From the NCBI GenBank assembly GCA_036496265.1, contig DASXLL010000174.1, positions 1-27,420 on the forward strand: 27,420 bases of DNA, written 5' to 3'. Position numbers and translations under genes: made by a program. This DNA comes from CAYLLN01 sp036496265 (GTDB lineage: Bacteria; Planctomycetota; Planctomycetia; Pirellulales; Pirellulaceae). Numbering within the stretch: position 1 is the first letter of the stretch; the number at the start of each line of letters is the position of its first letter. The notes under the pieces are model-generated. The model saw nothing but the letters and a program-made list of their open reading frames with translations, had not been told where the DNA came from and ran no database searches. Shown piece after piece: positions 8,249-16,384 of the stretch.

Positions 8249-8273
8249 GGGACAGGCCGGTGGCCCATCCTAC
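8249..8273 (-). repeat. REP-like element overlapping the surE stop codon
   Basis: On the minus strand the sequence begins GTAG, then forms an imperfect stem, GGATGGGCC and GGCCTGTCC, around ACC with a central TG/TG bulge. The TAG stop codon of surE (8272-8270) is supplied by the GTAG of this element. A bulged hairpin after GTAG is the classic REP form. Confidence 0.65.
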
Positions 8274-9040
8274 GCGGGCGGAACTTCGAGCTTCCAGCTT
8301 CGCTCCATCTCCGTAAGCACAGCATGCTTCGTCATGTTGTATTGTAGCGGCGTCAGCGTAATAAAGCCCTTGGTAATCGCCGTGAGATCCGTTTCCTGGC
8401 CATCGTCTTTGGGCGGTGGGTCGTTGGTGGCCCAGTAATACGACCGGCCGCGAGGATCGGTGCGTTTGATGAATTGCTCGCCATAACGGGCCACGCCCAT
8501 CGGCACGATCTTCACGGCGGCCGGCGTTTTGCACGCCACAGTTGGAATATTCAAATTATAAAGCTGCGGGTCCGGACCTTTTTGCCGCAGAATTTGCTCG
8601 ATGATGCTGGCGGCGATTTGCGACGCGCGGCCAAAGTTTGCATGCTCGTTGTATTCGAGTGAACAGGCAATGCTCGTGATACCGAAGAACGCGCCTTCAA
8701 TCGCCGCCGCCACGGTGCCCGAATAGAGAACGTTGATCCCGGCATTCAAGCCGCCATTGATCCCGCTGATGACAATATCCGGCCGTCGCGGGCAGAATTC
8801 GAAAATACCCAGCTTCACGCTGTCAGCCGGGCTGCCTTCGACGGCCCAGCCGCGGAGCCGCTCGCCGTCATAAACCTGCTTGGCCACGAGCGGCGTTAGG
8901 AACGTGATCGAATGGCCGACGCCACTTTGCTCCGTCGCCGGCGCTACGACGACAACATCGCCCAAGCGGCGCAGCTCCGCTTCCAGGGCTCGGAGGCCTG
9001 GGGCGTAAATGCCATCGTCGTTGGTGAGAAGGATTAGCAC
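8270..9040 (-). CDS. surE: 5'/3'-nucleotidase SurE
   Basis: This 256-residue SurE hydrolase dephosphorylates nucleoside 5'- and 3'-monophosphates in the cytoplasm with a divalent metal. The N-terminal ILLTNDDGIYAPG signature holds the metal ligands (Asp8-Asp9 with this start). VVAPATEQSGVGHSIT, VISGINGGLNAG and YSGTVAAAIEG all match the family core. I place the start at the GTG at 9040 (MLILLTNDDG) because SurE proteins begin immediately before this motif. The frame stays open 20 codons further to 9100, but those codons are read out of a non-coding inverted repeat. No clear Shine-Dalgarno sequence precedes the GTG. The gene is divergent from guaA and is followed on the same strand by the lipoprotein gene. 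Confidence 0.95.
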   Translation of the reverse strand: MLILLTNDDGIYAPGLRALEAELRRLGDVVVVAPATEQSGVGHSITFLTPLVAKQVYDGERLRGWAVEGSPADSVKLGIFEFCPRRPDIVISGINGGLNAGINVLYSGTVAAAIEGAFFGITSIACSLEYNEHANFGRASQIAASIIEQILRQKGPDPQLYNLNIPTVACKTPAAVKIVPMGVARYGEQFIKRTDPRGRSYYWATNDPPPKDDGQETDLTAITKGFITLTPLQYNMTKHAVLTEMERSWKLEVPPA

Positions 9041-9044
9041 GATC

Positions 9045-9100
9045 GTGGGGCAGGCTTCCAGCCTGCCATAAAGACACGGCAGGCTGGAAGCCTGCCCCAC
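9045..9100. repeat. Perfect 23-bp inverted repeat made of two REP-like hairpins
   Basis: The arms at 9045-9067 and 9078-9100 are perfect reverse complements separated by 10 bases. Each arm starts GTGGG and contains its own hairpin, GGCAGGCT and AGCCTGCC around 3 bases, so the unit can fold either as one long stem or as two small ones. It lies directly upstream of the surE GTG, in the divergent surE/guaA spacer. The rest of that spacer (9101-9251) has only a 7-bp inverted repeat, GCGGCGA (9183-9189) and TCGCCGC (9203-9209), of unclear meaning. Confidence 0.88.
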
Positions 9101-9251
9101 TGCGGGACCAAGTTTGGTCCCGGCTATTGGATGTTAGGCGTGCCGAACATGCCTCGCCAACCCCCATGCTCACCATGCCGCAGCGGCGATACAATTCACG
9201 ATTCGCCGCAGGCCATTGTGCCGCGGCTTTTTCTGTTAATGGATTGCCGAC

Positions 9252-10811
9252 ATGACCGCCGCTAGTTCCATTGCCGACGAACGCGTGCTTGTCCTCGATT
9301 TTGGGGCCCAATATGCCCAGCTCATTTCCCGCCGCGTGCGGGAGAACAACGTCTATTGCGAGATCGTCCGGCACAACATTACGCCTGAGCAAATTCGCCG
9401 GCATTCCCCGCGCGGATTAATTCTGAGCGGCGGGCCGTCGAGCGTTTATGAAAGCGGAGCGCCGAAATGCGATCCGGCGATCTTCAAGCTTGGTATTCCC
9501 GTCCTTGGCATTTGCTATGGGATGCAGCTCGCCTGTGAGACTCTGGGCGGCAAAGTCGAAAACGCTCCGGCTCGCGAATATGGCCGCGCCCGCTGTCACG
9601 TAACCAAGGCCGACGACTTTTTGGCTGGTGTCCCGGAGCAATTCGATGTCTGGATGAGCCACGGCGATCAGGTCAGCCGAGTGTCGGACGAGTTTGTGCC
9701 GCTGGCAGCGACCAAAACCTGTCCGATCGCTGCAGTAAGACATCGCTCGCTGCCGGTCATTGGAGTGCAGTTTCATCCGGAGGTGACACACACACCGCTG
9801 GGCAGCCATTTGCTGCACAACTTCCTCACGGCCGTTTGCGGCTGCCGCGGAACCTGGAAGCTGGGCGATTTTGCGAGGCAGTCCATCAGCCAAATGCGCG
9901 ATCGAATCGGCCGCGAGCGAGTCATTTGCGGCTTATCCGGCGGCGTCGATTCGGCGGTGACTGCGGCACTGCTCTATCAAGCAATCGGACCACAACTTTC
10001 CTGCATTCTCGTCGATAACGGCCTGCTCAGGAAAGACGAACAGGCAGCAGTGATTGCTGAGTTCACCAAGCATTTCAAAACCGACCTGCACGTCGTCGCC
10101 GGTGAAGCAAGGTTTTTATCGACGCTGAAGGGAATTACCGAGCCGCAAGAAAAACGGCGGCGGATCGGCCATGCCTTCATCGAGTGCTTCAAGGAAGAGG
10201 CCAAGAAAATCCAGGGCGCGAAGTTTCTGGCTCAAGGAACGCTTTATCCAGACGTAATCGAGAGTGGGGCGGCGGCCGATGGCCCGGCGGCGACGATCAA
10301 GTTGCACCACAATGTCGGCGGTTTACCAGCCGAGCTTGGTTTTGAGCTCGTGGAACCACTGCGCGATTTGTTCAAAGACGAGGTGCGACGGCTAGGCGTC
10401 GAATTAGGCCTGCCGGAAGACCTCGTCTGGCGACATCCCTTTCCTGGCCCCGGCCTGGCGGTCCGCTGCCTCGGCGAAGTGACGAAGGACCGGCTCGACG
10501 TGCTCCGCGAGGCCGATGCGATCATGATTGACGAAATCAAAGCCGCTGGACTCTACCGCCAAACCTCGCAAGCATTCGCCGTGCTGCTGCCGGTGCAAAG
10601 CGTCGGCGTGATGGGCGACGCCCGGACGTATGAAAACGCCGTGGCGCTGCGGTGCGTCAACACTGACGACTTCATGACCGCCGATTGGAGCCATTTACCA
10701 TACGAAGTGCTCGCGCGAATCAGCACGCGGATCATCAACGAAGTGAAGGGCGTCAACCGCGTCTGCTACGACATCAGCAGCAAGCCACCGGCGACCATTG
10801 AATGGGAATAA
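9252..10811 (+). CDS. guaA: GMP synthase (glutamine-hydrolysing)
   Basis: This 519-residue enzyme converts XMP, ATP and glutamine to GMP, the last step of guanine nucleotide synthesis. The N-terminal class I glutamine amidotransferase domain holds Cys88 (GICYGMQ), His175 and Glu177 (FHPEV). The ATP-pyrophosphatase domain starts with the PP-loop GLSGGVDS at 227-234. The C-terminal dimerisation domain contains the XMP-binding KPPATIEWE end. The length is normal and every key residue is present. The ATG at 9252 is used; the family allows a short N-terminal extension ahead of VLVLDFGAQY. It is divergent from surE, and the SEC-C/TPR gene follows after 92 bases. Confidence 0.98.
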   Translation: MTAASSIADERVLVLDFGAQYAQLISRRVRENNVYCEIVRHNITPEQIRRHSPRGLILSGGPSSVYESGAPKCDPAIFKLGIPVLGICYGMQLACETLGGKVENAPAREYGRARCHVTKADDFLAGVPEQFDVWMSHGDQVSRVSDEFVPLAATKTCPIAAVRHRSLPVIGVQFHPEVTHTPLGSHLLHNFLTAVCGCRGTWKLGDFARQSISQMRDRIGRERVICGLSGGVDSAVTAALLYQAIGPQLSCILVDNGLLRKDEQAAVIAEFTKHFKTDLHVVAGEARFLSTLKGITEPQEKRRRIGHAFIECFKEEAKKIQGAKFLAQGTLYPDVIESGAAADGPAATIKLHHNVGGLPAELGFELVEPLRDLFKDEVRRLGVELGLPEDLVWRHPFPGPGLAVRCLGEVTKDRLDVLREADAIMIDEIKAAGLYRQTSQAFAVLLPVQSVGVMGDARTYENAVALRCVNTDDFMTADWSHLPYEVLARISTRIINEVKGVNRVCYDISSKPPATIEWE

Positions 10812-10903
10812 CTGCCACGGCGAATCGCGCCCTTCTACGCGCCTCCGCCGGCTGCCCGTAAACTCTAAGGATTCAATCGCGAAAGCCTGGAAAGTCTCTC
10901 CTC

Positions 10904-13108
10904 ATGTCGCTCGACGCTTATCAGCCGTGCCCCTGCGGCATCGACAAAAAGATCAAATTCTGCTGCGGCGCGGAAATAATCGATGACCTGGCGAAAATCG
11001 AAGACGCGCTCTCCGGTGAGCAGCGATTGGGTGCCCTCGACCTGACAAATCGGATACTGGAAAAGAAACCGGATCGGCCGTGCCTCTTAATGCACAAGGC
11101 GACGATCCAGATGGCGCTCCGCGAGCTGGATGCTTGCCGCCAGACAATCGATCACTTGCTCAAGGTCGCGCCGGGCAATCCCGGCGGTCTGGCGATCGGA
11201 GCGATGCTCGATTGTCAGGAAGGTAAGGCGGAAGAAGCGGTTGAAAAGCTGCAATCGGCACTCGAAGCGCAACAAGGCAAGCTGATTCCCGTCGTCTACG
11301 AAGCGATCGGCATCATCGCTCGCACCTTGGATGCCGTCGGCGAACCGCTGGCCGCACAGACCTACGCCGTTTTTCAGGCCGCCGCCAGTCAAGGCAAGGA
11401 CCGCAACGCGGTAATGAATTTGCTCGAGCTGGAAGCCAGCGGGCAGATTCCACTTGCCGTTCACGGAATGACCGGATTGGTCACCGCCCCGGCTGAGAGC
11501 CCGATGAAGGCCGCATCCGTCGCTGAGTTCAATGCGGCCCTCAAGCAGGCAGATTTGGGATGCTGGCGGAAGGCGGCAGCTCTGTTCGCCGCGCTCGGCA
11601 AGAAGGAGCCGAATGAACCGAGCATTTGGCGTAATATCGGCGTCTGCCGCCTGCGCACTCTCGACAACAAAGGTGCAATCGATGCGTTGCACCAGTATGC
11701 TTCGATCAAAAGTGTGCCGCGCGACGACGCGGTCGAGGCCGAGGCGCTTGCTCAACATTTGCGCGACCCGTCAGAGATCGACGCGCTACCCGAAGTAACG
11801 GTCACCTACGGGGTGAGCGATGCGCAAGCGCTCCGCGAGCAACTCTTGTCGAGCAAACGCGTGCAGAACGTGCCGTTCGATGCGGCTGCGTTTCGCGAGG
11901 CCAACGAACCGGCGCCGCTGTCGGTGTTTTTGCTGCTCGATCGCGAAATTCCCGCCAACTCACAGAGCCTCACGCGCGACAACGTGCCTAAGGTGCTGGG
12001 CGAAATGGCCTTGTATGGCAAGGAAACCGATCGGCCGGCGCGGGTTGAGTTCTCGGCGGTCAAATCGGCCGATTTCGACAGCCGCGTCAAGCATTTGCGC
12101 GATCTGCTCGGCAGTCTCGCGGGTGAAAAGCTGGGCGAAGAAGAAACGGGGCGGATGTCAGCCGTCGCCGCCGCGCTGTCGATCAACTGGCGATTCCCTG
12201 ACGATACTTCCATGGACGTCCGCAAGAAGCTGATGCAAGAGCAGCGGACGCTGGCACTCCTCAGCATTTGGCCGAACTTGCCAATGGGCGTGCTCGACGG
12301 CAAAACGCCGCGGCAGGCTGTCGCCGATCCAGCCGGTCAAATTCGTGTGCAGGCGATCATTTTGCAGATGGATCTGGCTGAGCCGGTCGAAAATCCGGAA
12401 TACAACAAGCTGCGGCGTTCGCTCGGCCTGCCGACGCTGGAATCGATCGATCCGAGTGGCGTGCGTGTCGAAACGCTATCGCCGGCCCGTCAGGCGCGGC
12501 TCGATGTTGCCAAAGCGACCGACGAGCAGCTCATCGAAGTTTATCGTCGAGCGGTTGTCACTTCCTCGCCGCGGCTTCTGCGCCGCATCGGTCTGGAAAT
12601 CGTCTCGCGGCCGAGCCTCGATTCGAATAAGAACATGGACAAGGCCGAGGTCTATGACATTCTGGCCCGTATGTCGCTCGATGCGGACGAAGCCGTCGGC
12701 TATCTCGGCAAGGCCCAGGAAATCGCGAAGGCCAAAGGCCGCTCGCCCGCTCGCTATTTGCTGGCCGAGCTGCCGTATCGACTGCAGCGTGGCGAGGAGC
12801 AGGAAAGTCGCCGCGTGATCAATCTGCTGACGACGAAGCATGCCAAAGAGCCGGGCGTGCAAGAATCGCTGCTCAACTTGCTCGCGCAGCTCGGCCTGGT
12901 GCGTGTCGATCCCGCCACCGGCCGGCCGATCATCATGGTTCCTTCCGGCGCCGCGCCGGGAGCCGCCGGCGCACCAGTCGGCGCGGGAGCGGCTGCCTCG
13001 ATGGCCGCCCCCGAGCCACAATCCGCCCTTTGGACGCCGGATCAAATGGCCCCCGTAGCGGCCGGCGGCGAAAGCAAGAGCAAGCTCTGGGTCCCGGGGA
13101 TGGATTAA
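10904..13108 (+). CDS. SEC-C motif and TPR-like repeat protein
   Basis: This is a 734-residue, probably cytoplasmic protein with no signal peptide. It opens with a SEC-C zinc motif (C9-x-C11, then C20-C21, in PCPCGIDKKIKFCC). Alpha-helical TPR-like repeats follow at about residues 25-290 (for example KPDRPCLLMHKATIQMALRE and a second block around NEPSIWRNIGVCRLR). A long helical region without a clear family spans 300-690. An Ala/Gly/Pro tail closes the protein and carries two similar short motifs, ALWTPDQM and KLWVPGMD, at the very end. SEC-C motifs also occur at the C-terminus of SecA, where they bind SecB and ribosomes, but here the motif is N-terminal. The function is unknown. A scaffolding or protein-interaction role is inferred from the repeats. 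Confidence 0.8.
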   Translation: MSLDAYQPCPCGIDKKIKFCCGAEIIDDLAKIEDALSGEQRLGALDLTNRILEKKPDRPCLLMHKATIQMALRELDACRQTIDHLLKVAPGNPGGLAIGAMLDCQEGKAEEAVEKLQSALEAQQGKLIPVVYEAIGIIARTLDAVGEPLAAQTYAVFQAAASQGKDRNAVMNLLELEASGQIPLAVHGMTGLVTAPAESPMKAASVAEFNAALKQADLGCWRKAAALFAALGKKEPNEPSIWRNIGVCRLRTLDNKGAIDALHQYASIKSVPRDDAVEAEALAQHLRDPSEIDALPEVTVTYGVSDAQALREQLLSSKRVQNVPFDAAAFREANEPAPLSVFLLLDREIPANSQSLTRDNVPKVLGEMALYGKETDRPARVEFSAVKSADFDSRVKHLRDLLGSLAGEKLGEEETGRMSAVAAALSINWRFPDDTSMDVRKKLMQEQRTLALLSIWPNLPMGVLDGKTPRQAVADPAGQIRVQAIILQMDLAEPVENPEYNKLRRSLGLPTLESIDPSGVRVETLSPARQARLDVAKATDEQLIEVYRRAVVTSSPRLLRRIGLEIVSRPSLDSNKNMDKAEVYDILARMSLDADEAVGYLGKAQEIAKAKGRSPARYLLAELPYRLQRGEEQESRRVINLLTTKHAKEPGVQESLLNLLAQLGLVRVDPATGRPIIMVPSGAAPGAAGAPVGAGAAASMAAPEPQSALWTPDQMAPVAAGGESKSKLWVPGMD

Positions 13109-13265
13109 GGCAAATGACCAAATCACAATGACCAATGACCAAACAAGCACGAATATTAAATCTCAAATGACGGAACGGACTACTTAACGCTCTTTCGATC
13201 ATTTCAATTTCGTGCTTTGAATTTGTTTGGTCATTGGTGCTTGGTCATTGGTCATTCTCTCTTCC
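13109..13265. repeat. Heptamer-repeat hairpin upstream of ribD
   Basis: AATGACCAATGACCAA (13127-13142) is a perfect 16-bp reverse complement of TTGGTCATTGGTCATT (13241-13256). Both arms are built from 7-bp units of the AATGACC type. The region between the arms contains A/T-rich, 7-bp-spaced degenerate copies. It fills the gap between the SEC-C/TPR gene and ribD, with the right arm ending 9 bases before the ribD ATG. No gene is present. Confidence 0.85.
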
Positions 13266-14399
13266 ATGCCATCCGATTTTCAGTCCGATTACATGTTGCG
13301 TGCCGTGTCGCTGGCCTGCCGCGGCGAAGGCTTTGTCGAGCCAAACCCCATGGTCGGCTGCATCATCGTGAAAGATGGCGAGGTCGTGGGCGAAGGCTGG
13401 CATCAGCAGTTTGGTGGACCGCATGCGGAGGTGCATGCGCTGAAAGCTGCGGGCGATCGGGCCAAGGGCGCGACGATGTACGTCACCCTCGAACCGTGCT
13501 GCCATCAGGGCAAGACGCCCCCCTGCACCGACGCGATCATCTCGGCGGGGATTCAACGCGTTGTCACGGCGCTCCGCGACCCGTTTCCCAAGGTCGCTGG
13601 CGGCGGGCTTAAGCGGCTGGCTGCGGCCGGCATCGACGTCGAACTCGGCCTGAGCGAAACTGAGGTCCAGCAGCTCAATGCGCCCTATTTGAAGCTCGTC
13701 ACGACCGGCCGTCCCTGGATGATTGCCAAATGGGCGATGACGCTCGACGGCAAGATCGCGACGCGCAGCGGCTACAGCAAATGGATTTCGGGCGACGCCT
13801 CACGGCAAGTCGCGCATCGGCTTCGCGGGCGTGTCGATGCGATCATGGTCGGCCGCAAAACGGCCCAGCTCGACGATCCAATGTTGACGGCCCGCCCGGG
13901 CGAAGGCGCCACTCCCGGCTCAACCAGCAGTGCTCCGGCTCGCATCGCCACTCGCATCGTCCTCGACTCCATGGTCGGCCTTCCCAGTTTCAGCCAACTC
14001 GTCCGCACCGCCGCTCAATACCCGACGCTCATCGCCGCCGGCCCTGAAGCGCCCGAAAAAGAGCTTCGCCGACTGGCCACTGCAGGCTGCGAAGTGCTGC
14101 CGTTCGCGCCCCCAACGAAATATGAGCGGCTGGTTCAACTGCTCGACGAACTGGGCCGCCGCCGCATGACGAACGTTTTAGTCGAAGGCGGCGCTGATTT
14201 GCTCGGATCGCTGTTCGACGCCGGCCAGATTGACGAAGTCCACGTTTTCATCGCTCCCAAGTTATTCGGCGGTCAAAAAGGTCGCTCGCCAATTCGCGGC
14301 GCGGGCATTGAGCAGGTAACCGATGCGCTGCAGCTCGATAGTGTGCAGATGCAGCGACTGGGAGACGATATTTACGTCACGGGGCGAGTAAAACGATGA
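13266..14399 (+). CDS. ribD: Bifunctional riboflavin biosynthesis deaminase/reductase RibD
   Basis: This 377-residue cytoplasmic enzyme carries out two consecutive riboflavin steps: deamination of the diaminopyrimidine intermediate, then NADPH reduction of its ribosyl side chain. The N-terminal deaminase has the zinc site His53-Ala-Glu55 (HAEVHA) and Cys78/Cys87 in PCCHQGKTPPC. The reductase starts near RPWMIAKWAMTLDGKIAT and includes VEGGADLLGSLF. Length and domain order are those of standard RibD. I use the ATG at 13266 (MPSDFQSDYM). The frame is open 13 codons upstream, but that part is translated heptamer repeat. No obvious Shine-Dalgarno sequence is seen because the repeat arm ends just before the start. 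It converges on dnaB with an 11-base gap. Confidence 0.96.
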   Translation: MPSDFQSDYMLRAVSLACRGEGFVEPNPMVGCIIVKDGEVVGEGWHQQFGGPHAEVHALKAAGDRAKGATMYVTLEPCCHQGKTPPCTDAIISAGIQRVVTALRDPFPKVAGGGLKRLAAAGIDVELGLSETEVQQLNAPYLKLVTTGRPWMIAKWAMTLDGKIATRSGYSKWISGDASRQVAHRLRGRVDAIMVGRKTAQLDDPMLTARPGEGATPGSTSSAPARIATRIVLDSMVGLPSFSQLVRTAAQYPTLIAAGPEAPEKELRRLATAGCEVLPFAPPTKYERLVQLLDELGRRRMTNVLVEGGADLLGSLFDAGQIDEVHVFIAPKLFGGQKGRSPIRGAGIEQVTDALQLDSVQMQRLGDDIYVTGRVKR

Positions 14400-14410
14400 A
14401 TCGCCAGCGG

Positions 14411-15853
14411 CTAAAAGCCCGCCGACGGATCGACCATTTGCCGTGAGTTGAAGTCGTCGAAGTCTTTCAAATGCTCGGGCGTGGGGTCTTGGAAGCGCGT
14501 GAAGTCGCGGAGCCATTCGAGGTTGATGTCGCCGACGGGGCCGTTGCGTTGCTTGGCGATGATTATCTGCGCCTGGTTGGCCAGATCTTCGCTGCCTTCG
14601 CCGCGGTGATAATACGATTCGCGATGGACGAACATGACGACGTCTGCGTCTTGTTCGATTGCCCCGGATTCACGCAGGTGCGAAAGGCGGGGAATGTTGT
14701 CCTTGCCGGCTTCCGTTTGCCGGTTGAGCTGCGCCAGGCACATGACCGGCACCTTCATTTCACGGGCCAGCCCTTTGAGCCGGCGGGCAATTTTGGCGAC
14801 CTGCTCTTGCCGCGGGTCCTTGGGATTATCCGGCTCGATCAATTGGAGATAGTCGATCACGATCAGGCCGAGCGAGCCGTGCCGGCGCTTGATCCGCCGG
14901 GCGGCCGCCGCAATTTCGGTCACTGTGCGGCTGGGTGAATCATCGACAAAGAACGGAGCCCGCGACAACACTTCGGCCTTATCGACGATTTTCAGCCGAT
15001 CGTCTTGAGAGACGGTGCCGTTTCGCAACCGATGGCCATTCACCTTGGCAACGCTGCAGAGCAAGCGGTCGGCCAACTCCAGCGACGACATTTCCAGGCT
15101 GACGAACAGCACGGGTACGTTCTGGCCGAGCGCGACGTTCTCCGCCACGTTCATGGCGAACGCCGTTTTGCCCATGCTCGGGCGGGCTGCCAAAATCACC
15201 AGCTCGCCCTGGTGCAGGCCGGCGGTCTTGCTATCAAGGTCGCGATAGCCGTAGTCGCAACCGCCGGCTGCATGCGTGCCGGACATGCGGGCGTCGAGCC
15301 GCTCCATCGCGTCGTGCAACACGTCACGAATTGTCTGCACGGCCGAATCGCTGCGGTTGTCGAGAATCGAAAAAATCTTCTGCTCTGATTGGCTGAGCAG
15401 ATGGTTTGCCTCGTTCGATTCGTCGTAAGCGTCGCGGAGGATTTCAGTCGCTGCATAGATCAGCGAGCGAAAGGTAGATTTTTCGCGGACGATTTCGGCG
15501 TAGTAGTTGGCGTGGGCCGCGTTCGGCACGGCATTGACGATTTTGCTCAAATACGCTGCGCCGCCGACCGCTTCGTATTCGCCCGCGGTCTTCAGCCGAT
15601 TGACGAGCAGTGTGTCGTCGATCTTTTTGCCCGTCTCGTGCAGTGCCACCATGTGCGTGAAGAGCTTGCGGTGGGCGTCGTCGTAAAAATCATCCGGTCG
15701 GACGATCATCACGACGTCATCGAGCACGTCGGGCAAAAGGACAATGCTGCCGAGAACGCCGATTTCGGCCTGTAGGTCGAACGGCGGCTGCCGATCCATC
15801 AATTCCGTCAGCGGGCGGCGGGCAGGCGCATCATTGCGGCGTACTGTGGACAT
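14411..15853 (-). CDS. dnaB: Replicative DNA helicase DnaB
   Basis: This 480-residue hexameric helicase unwinds DNA at the replication fork. The N-terminal primase-interaction domain spans about residues 20-125 (DLQAEIGVLGSIVLLP). The RecA-like ATPase domain has Walker A ARPSMGKTAF (Lys229-Thr230), Walker B VIDYLQLI, and the DnaB motifs LSHLRESGAIEQDADVVMF and IAKQRNGPVG. There is no intein and the length is normal. The start is the ATG at 15853, supported by a good GGAGG about 7 bases upstream. The frame is open 14 codons further to 15895, but that extension crosses the REP-like repeat at 15882. It is the last gene of a minus-strand run, after the VOC gene and a 150-base gap. Confidence 0.97.
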   Translation of the reverse strand: MSTVRRNDAPARRPLTELMDRQPPFDLQAEIGVLGSIVLLPDVLDDVVMIVRPDDFYDDAHRKLFTHMVALHETGKKIDDTLLVNRLKTAGEYEAVGGAAYLSKIVNAVPNAAHANYYAEIVREKSTFRSLIYAATEILRDAYDESNEANHLLSQSEQKIFSILDNRSDSAVQTIRDVLHDAMERLDARMSGTHAAGGCDYGYRDLDSKTAGLHQGELVILAARPSMGKTAFAMNVAENVALGQNVPVLFVSLEMSSLELADRLLCSVAKVNGHRLRNGTVSQDDRLKIVDKAEVLSRAPFFVDDSPSRTVTEIAAAARRIKRRHGSLGLIVIDYLQLIEPDNPKDPRQEQVAKIARRLKGLAREMKVPVMCLAQLNRQTEAGKDNIPRLSHLRESGAIEQDADVVMFVHRESYYHRGEGSEDLANQAQIIIAKQRNGPVGDINLEWLRDFTRFQDPTPEHLKDFDDFNSRQMVDPSAGF

Positions 15854-15881
15854 CCGACAATCCTCCGTGAGCGATCGCACC

Positions 15882-15922
15882 GTAGGGTGGGACAAGGGAG
15901 CGAAGCGACCGCCGGCCCACCA
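15882..15922 (+). repeat. REP-like repeat starting GTAG upstream of dnaB
   Basis: GTAGGGTGGGACAAG starts the element and GGCCCACC ends it. GGTGGG and CCCACC can pair around a GC-rich centre that holds an internal GCGAAGCG motif. It lies between the VOC gene stop and the dnaB start. The GTAG start matches the elements at 1073, 5223 and 8273. Confidence 0.55.
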
Positions 15923-16003
15923 CAGTCCCGTAAGATACCAAACCGCCGCGGGTCTTGCTCGGCATTCATTTGCGCGAGACCGCGCGACAAGCCTCGAGCA
16001 TCG

Positions 16004-16384
16004 TCATTTCTTGCCCAAATCCTCGCTGAGTCGCAGTCGATTCCCGAACGGATCGGTCAACGTCAGCGTTTTGGCGTTCCACGGCGCGATTTCGATACCC
16101 GGTCGCAAGTACTTGTAGTTTTTCGCCGCCAATTCGGTGTGCAACGCGTCGATGCCCTGCATTCGCACGAACACGGTCGAGCCGGGGGAGCCGTCGCCAT
16201 AGTGTTCCGAAAGGTGCAGCACCAGGCCGCCTCGCGAGACTTGCATATACAGCGGCATGTTCGGCTCGAACCGATGTTCCCAATCGACATGAAAGCCCAG
16301 GTAGTCGCAATAGAACTCGCGGGCCTTCGCTTCGTCGAAGATGCGAAGAATCGGAACGATTTGGTCAAAGCTCGGCGTTGACAT
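16004..16384 (-). CDS. VOC (glyoxalase/bleomycin-resistance fold) family protein
   Basis: This 126-residue single-domain VOC protein starts IVPILRIFDEAKAREFYCDY, the usual first beta-alpha-beta motif. It continues with YLGFHVDWEHRFEPNMPLY and ends LTLTDPFGNRLRLSE, which is typical of glyoxalase/bleomycin-resistance-like proteins. The Glu in the last strand (LRLSE) is a plausible metal ligand, and His57 in VLHLSEHYGDG is another. The family includes lyases, dioxygenases and antibiotic-binding proteins, so the substrate is open. Its ATG overlaps the stop of the upstream gene by one base (TAATG), which indicates translational coupling with the small cysteine-containing protein. Confidence 0.85.
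   Translation of the reverse strand: MSTPSFDQIVPILRIFDEAKAREFYCDYLGFHVDWEHRFEPNMPLYMQVSRGGLVLHLSEHYGDGSPGSTVFVRMQGIDALHTELAAKNYKYLRPGIEIAPWNAKTLTLTDPFGNRLRLSEDLGKK

Noticed and set aside
9183..9240. Possible riboswitch or terminator in front of guaA (7-bp inverted repeat, then GCCGCGGC followed by TTTTT)
   Set aside because: It does not fit a purine riboswitch consensus that I can recognise, and the stems are short. It is left as an unexplained minor inverted repeat.
13109..13265. Possible CRISPR-like array because of regular short repeats
   Set aside because: The units are 7 bp without spacers and are inverted between the arms. There is no leader and there are no cas genes.
7505..14420. 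Shared GCCAGCGG motif at about 7513 and 14404
   Set aside because: Two copies of an 8-mer in high-GC DNA are not enough to claim a repeat family.
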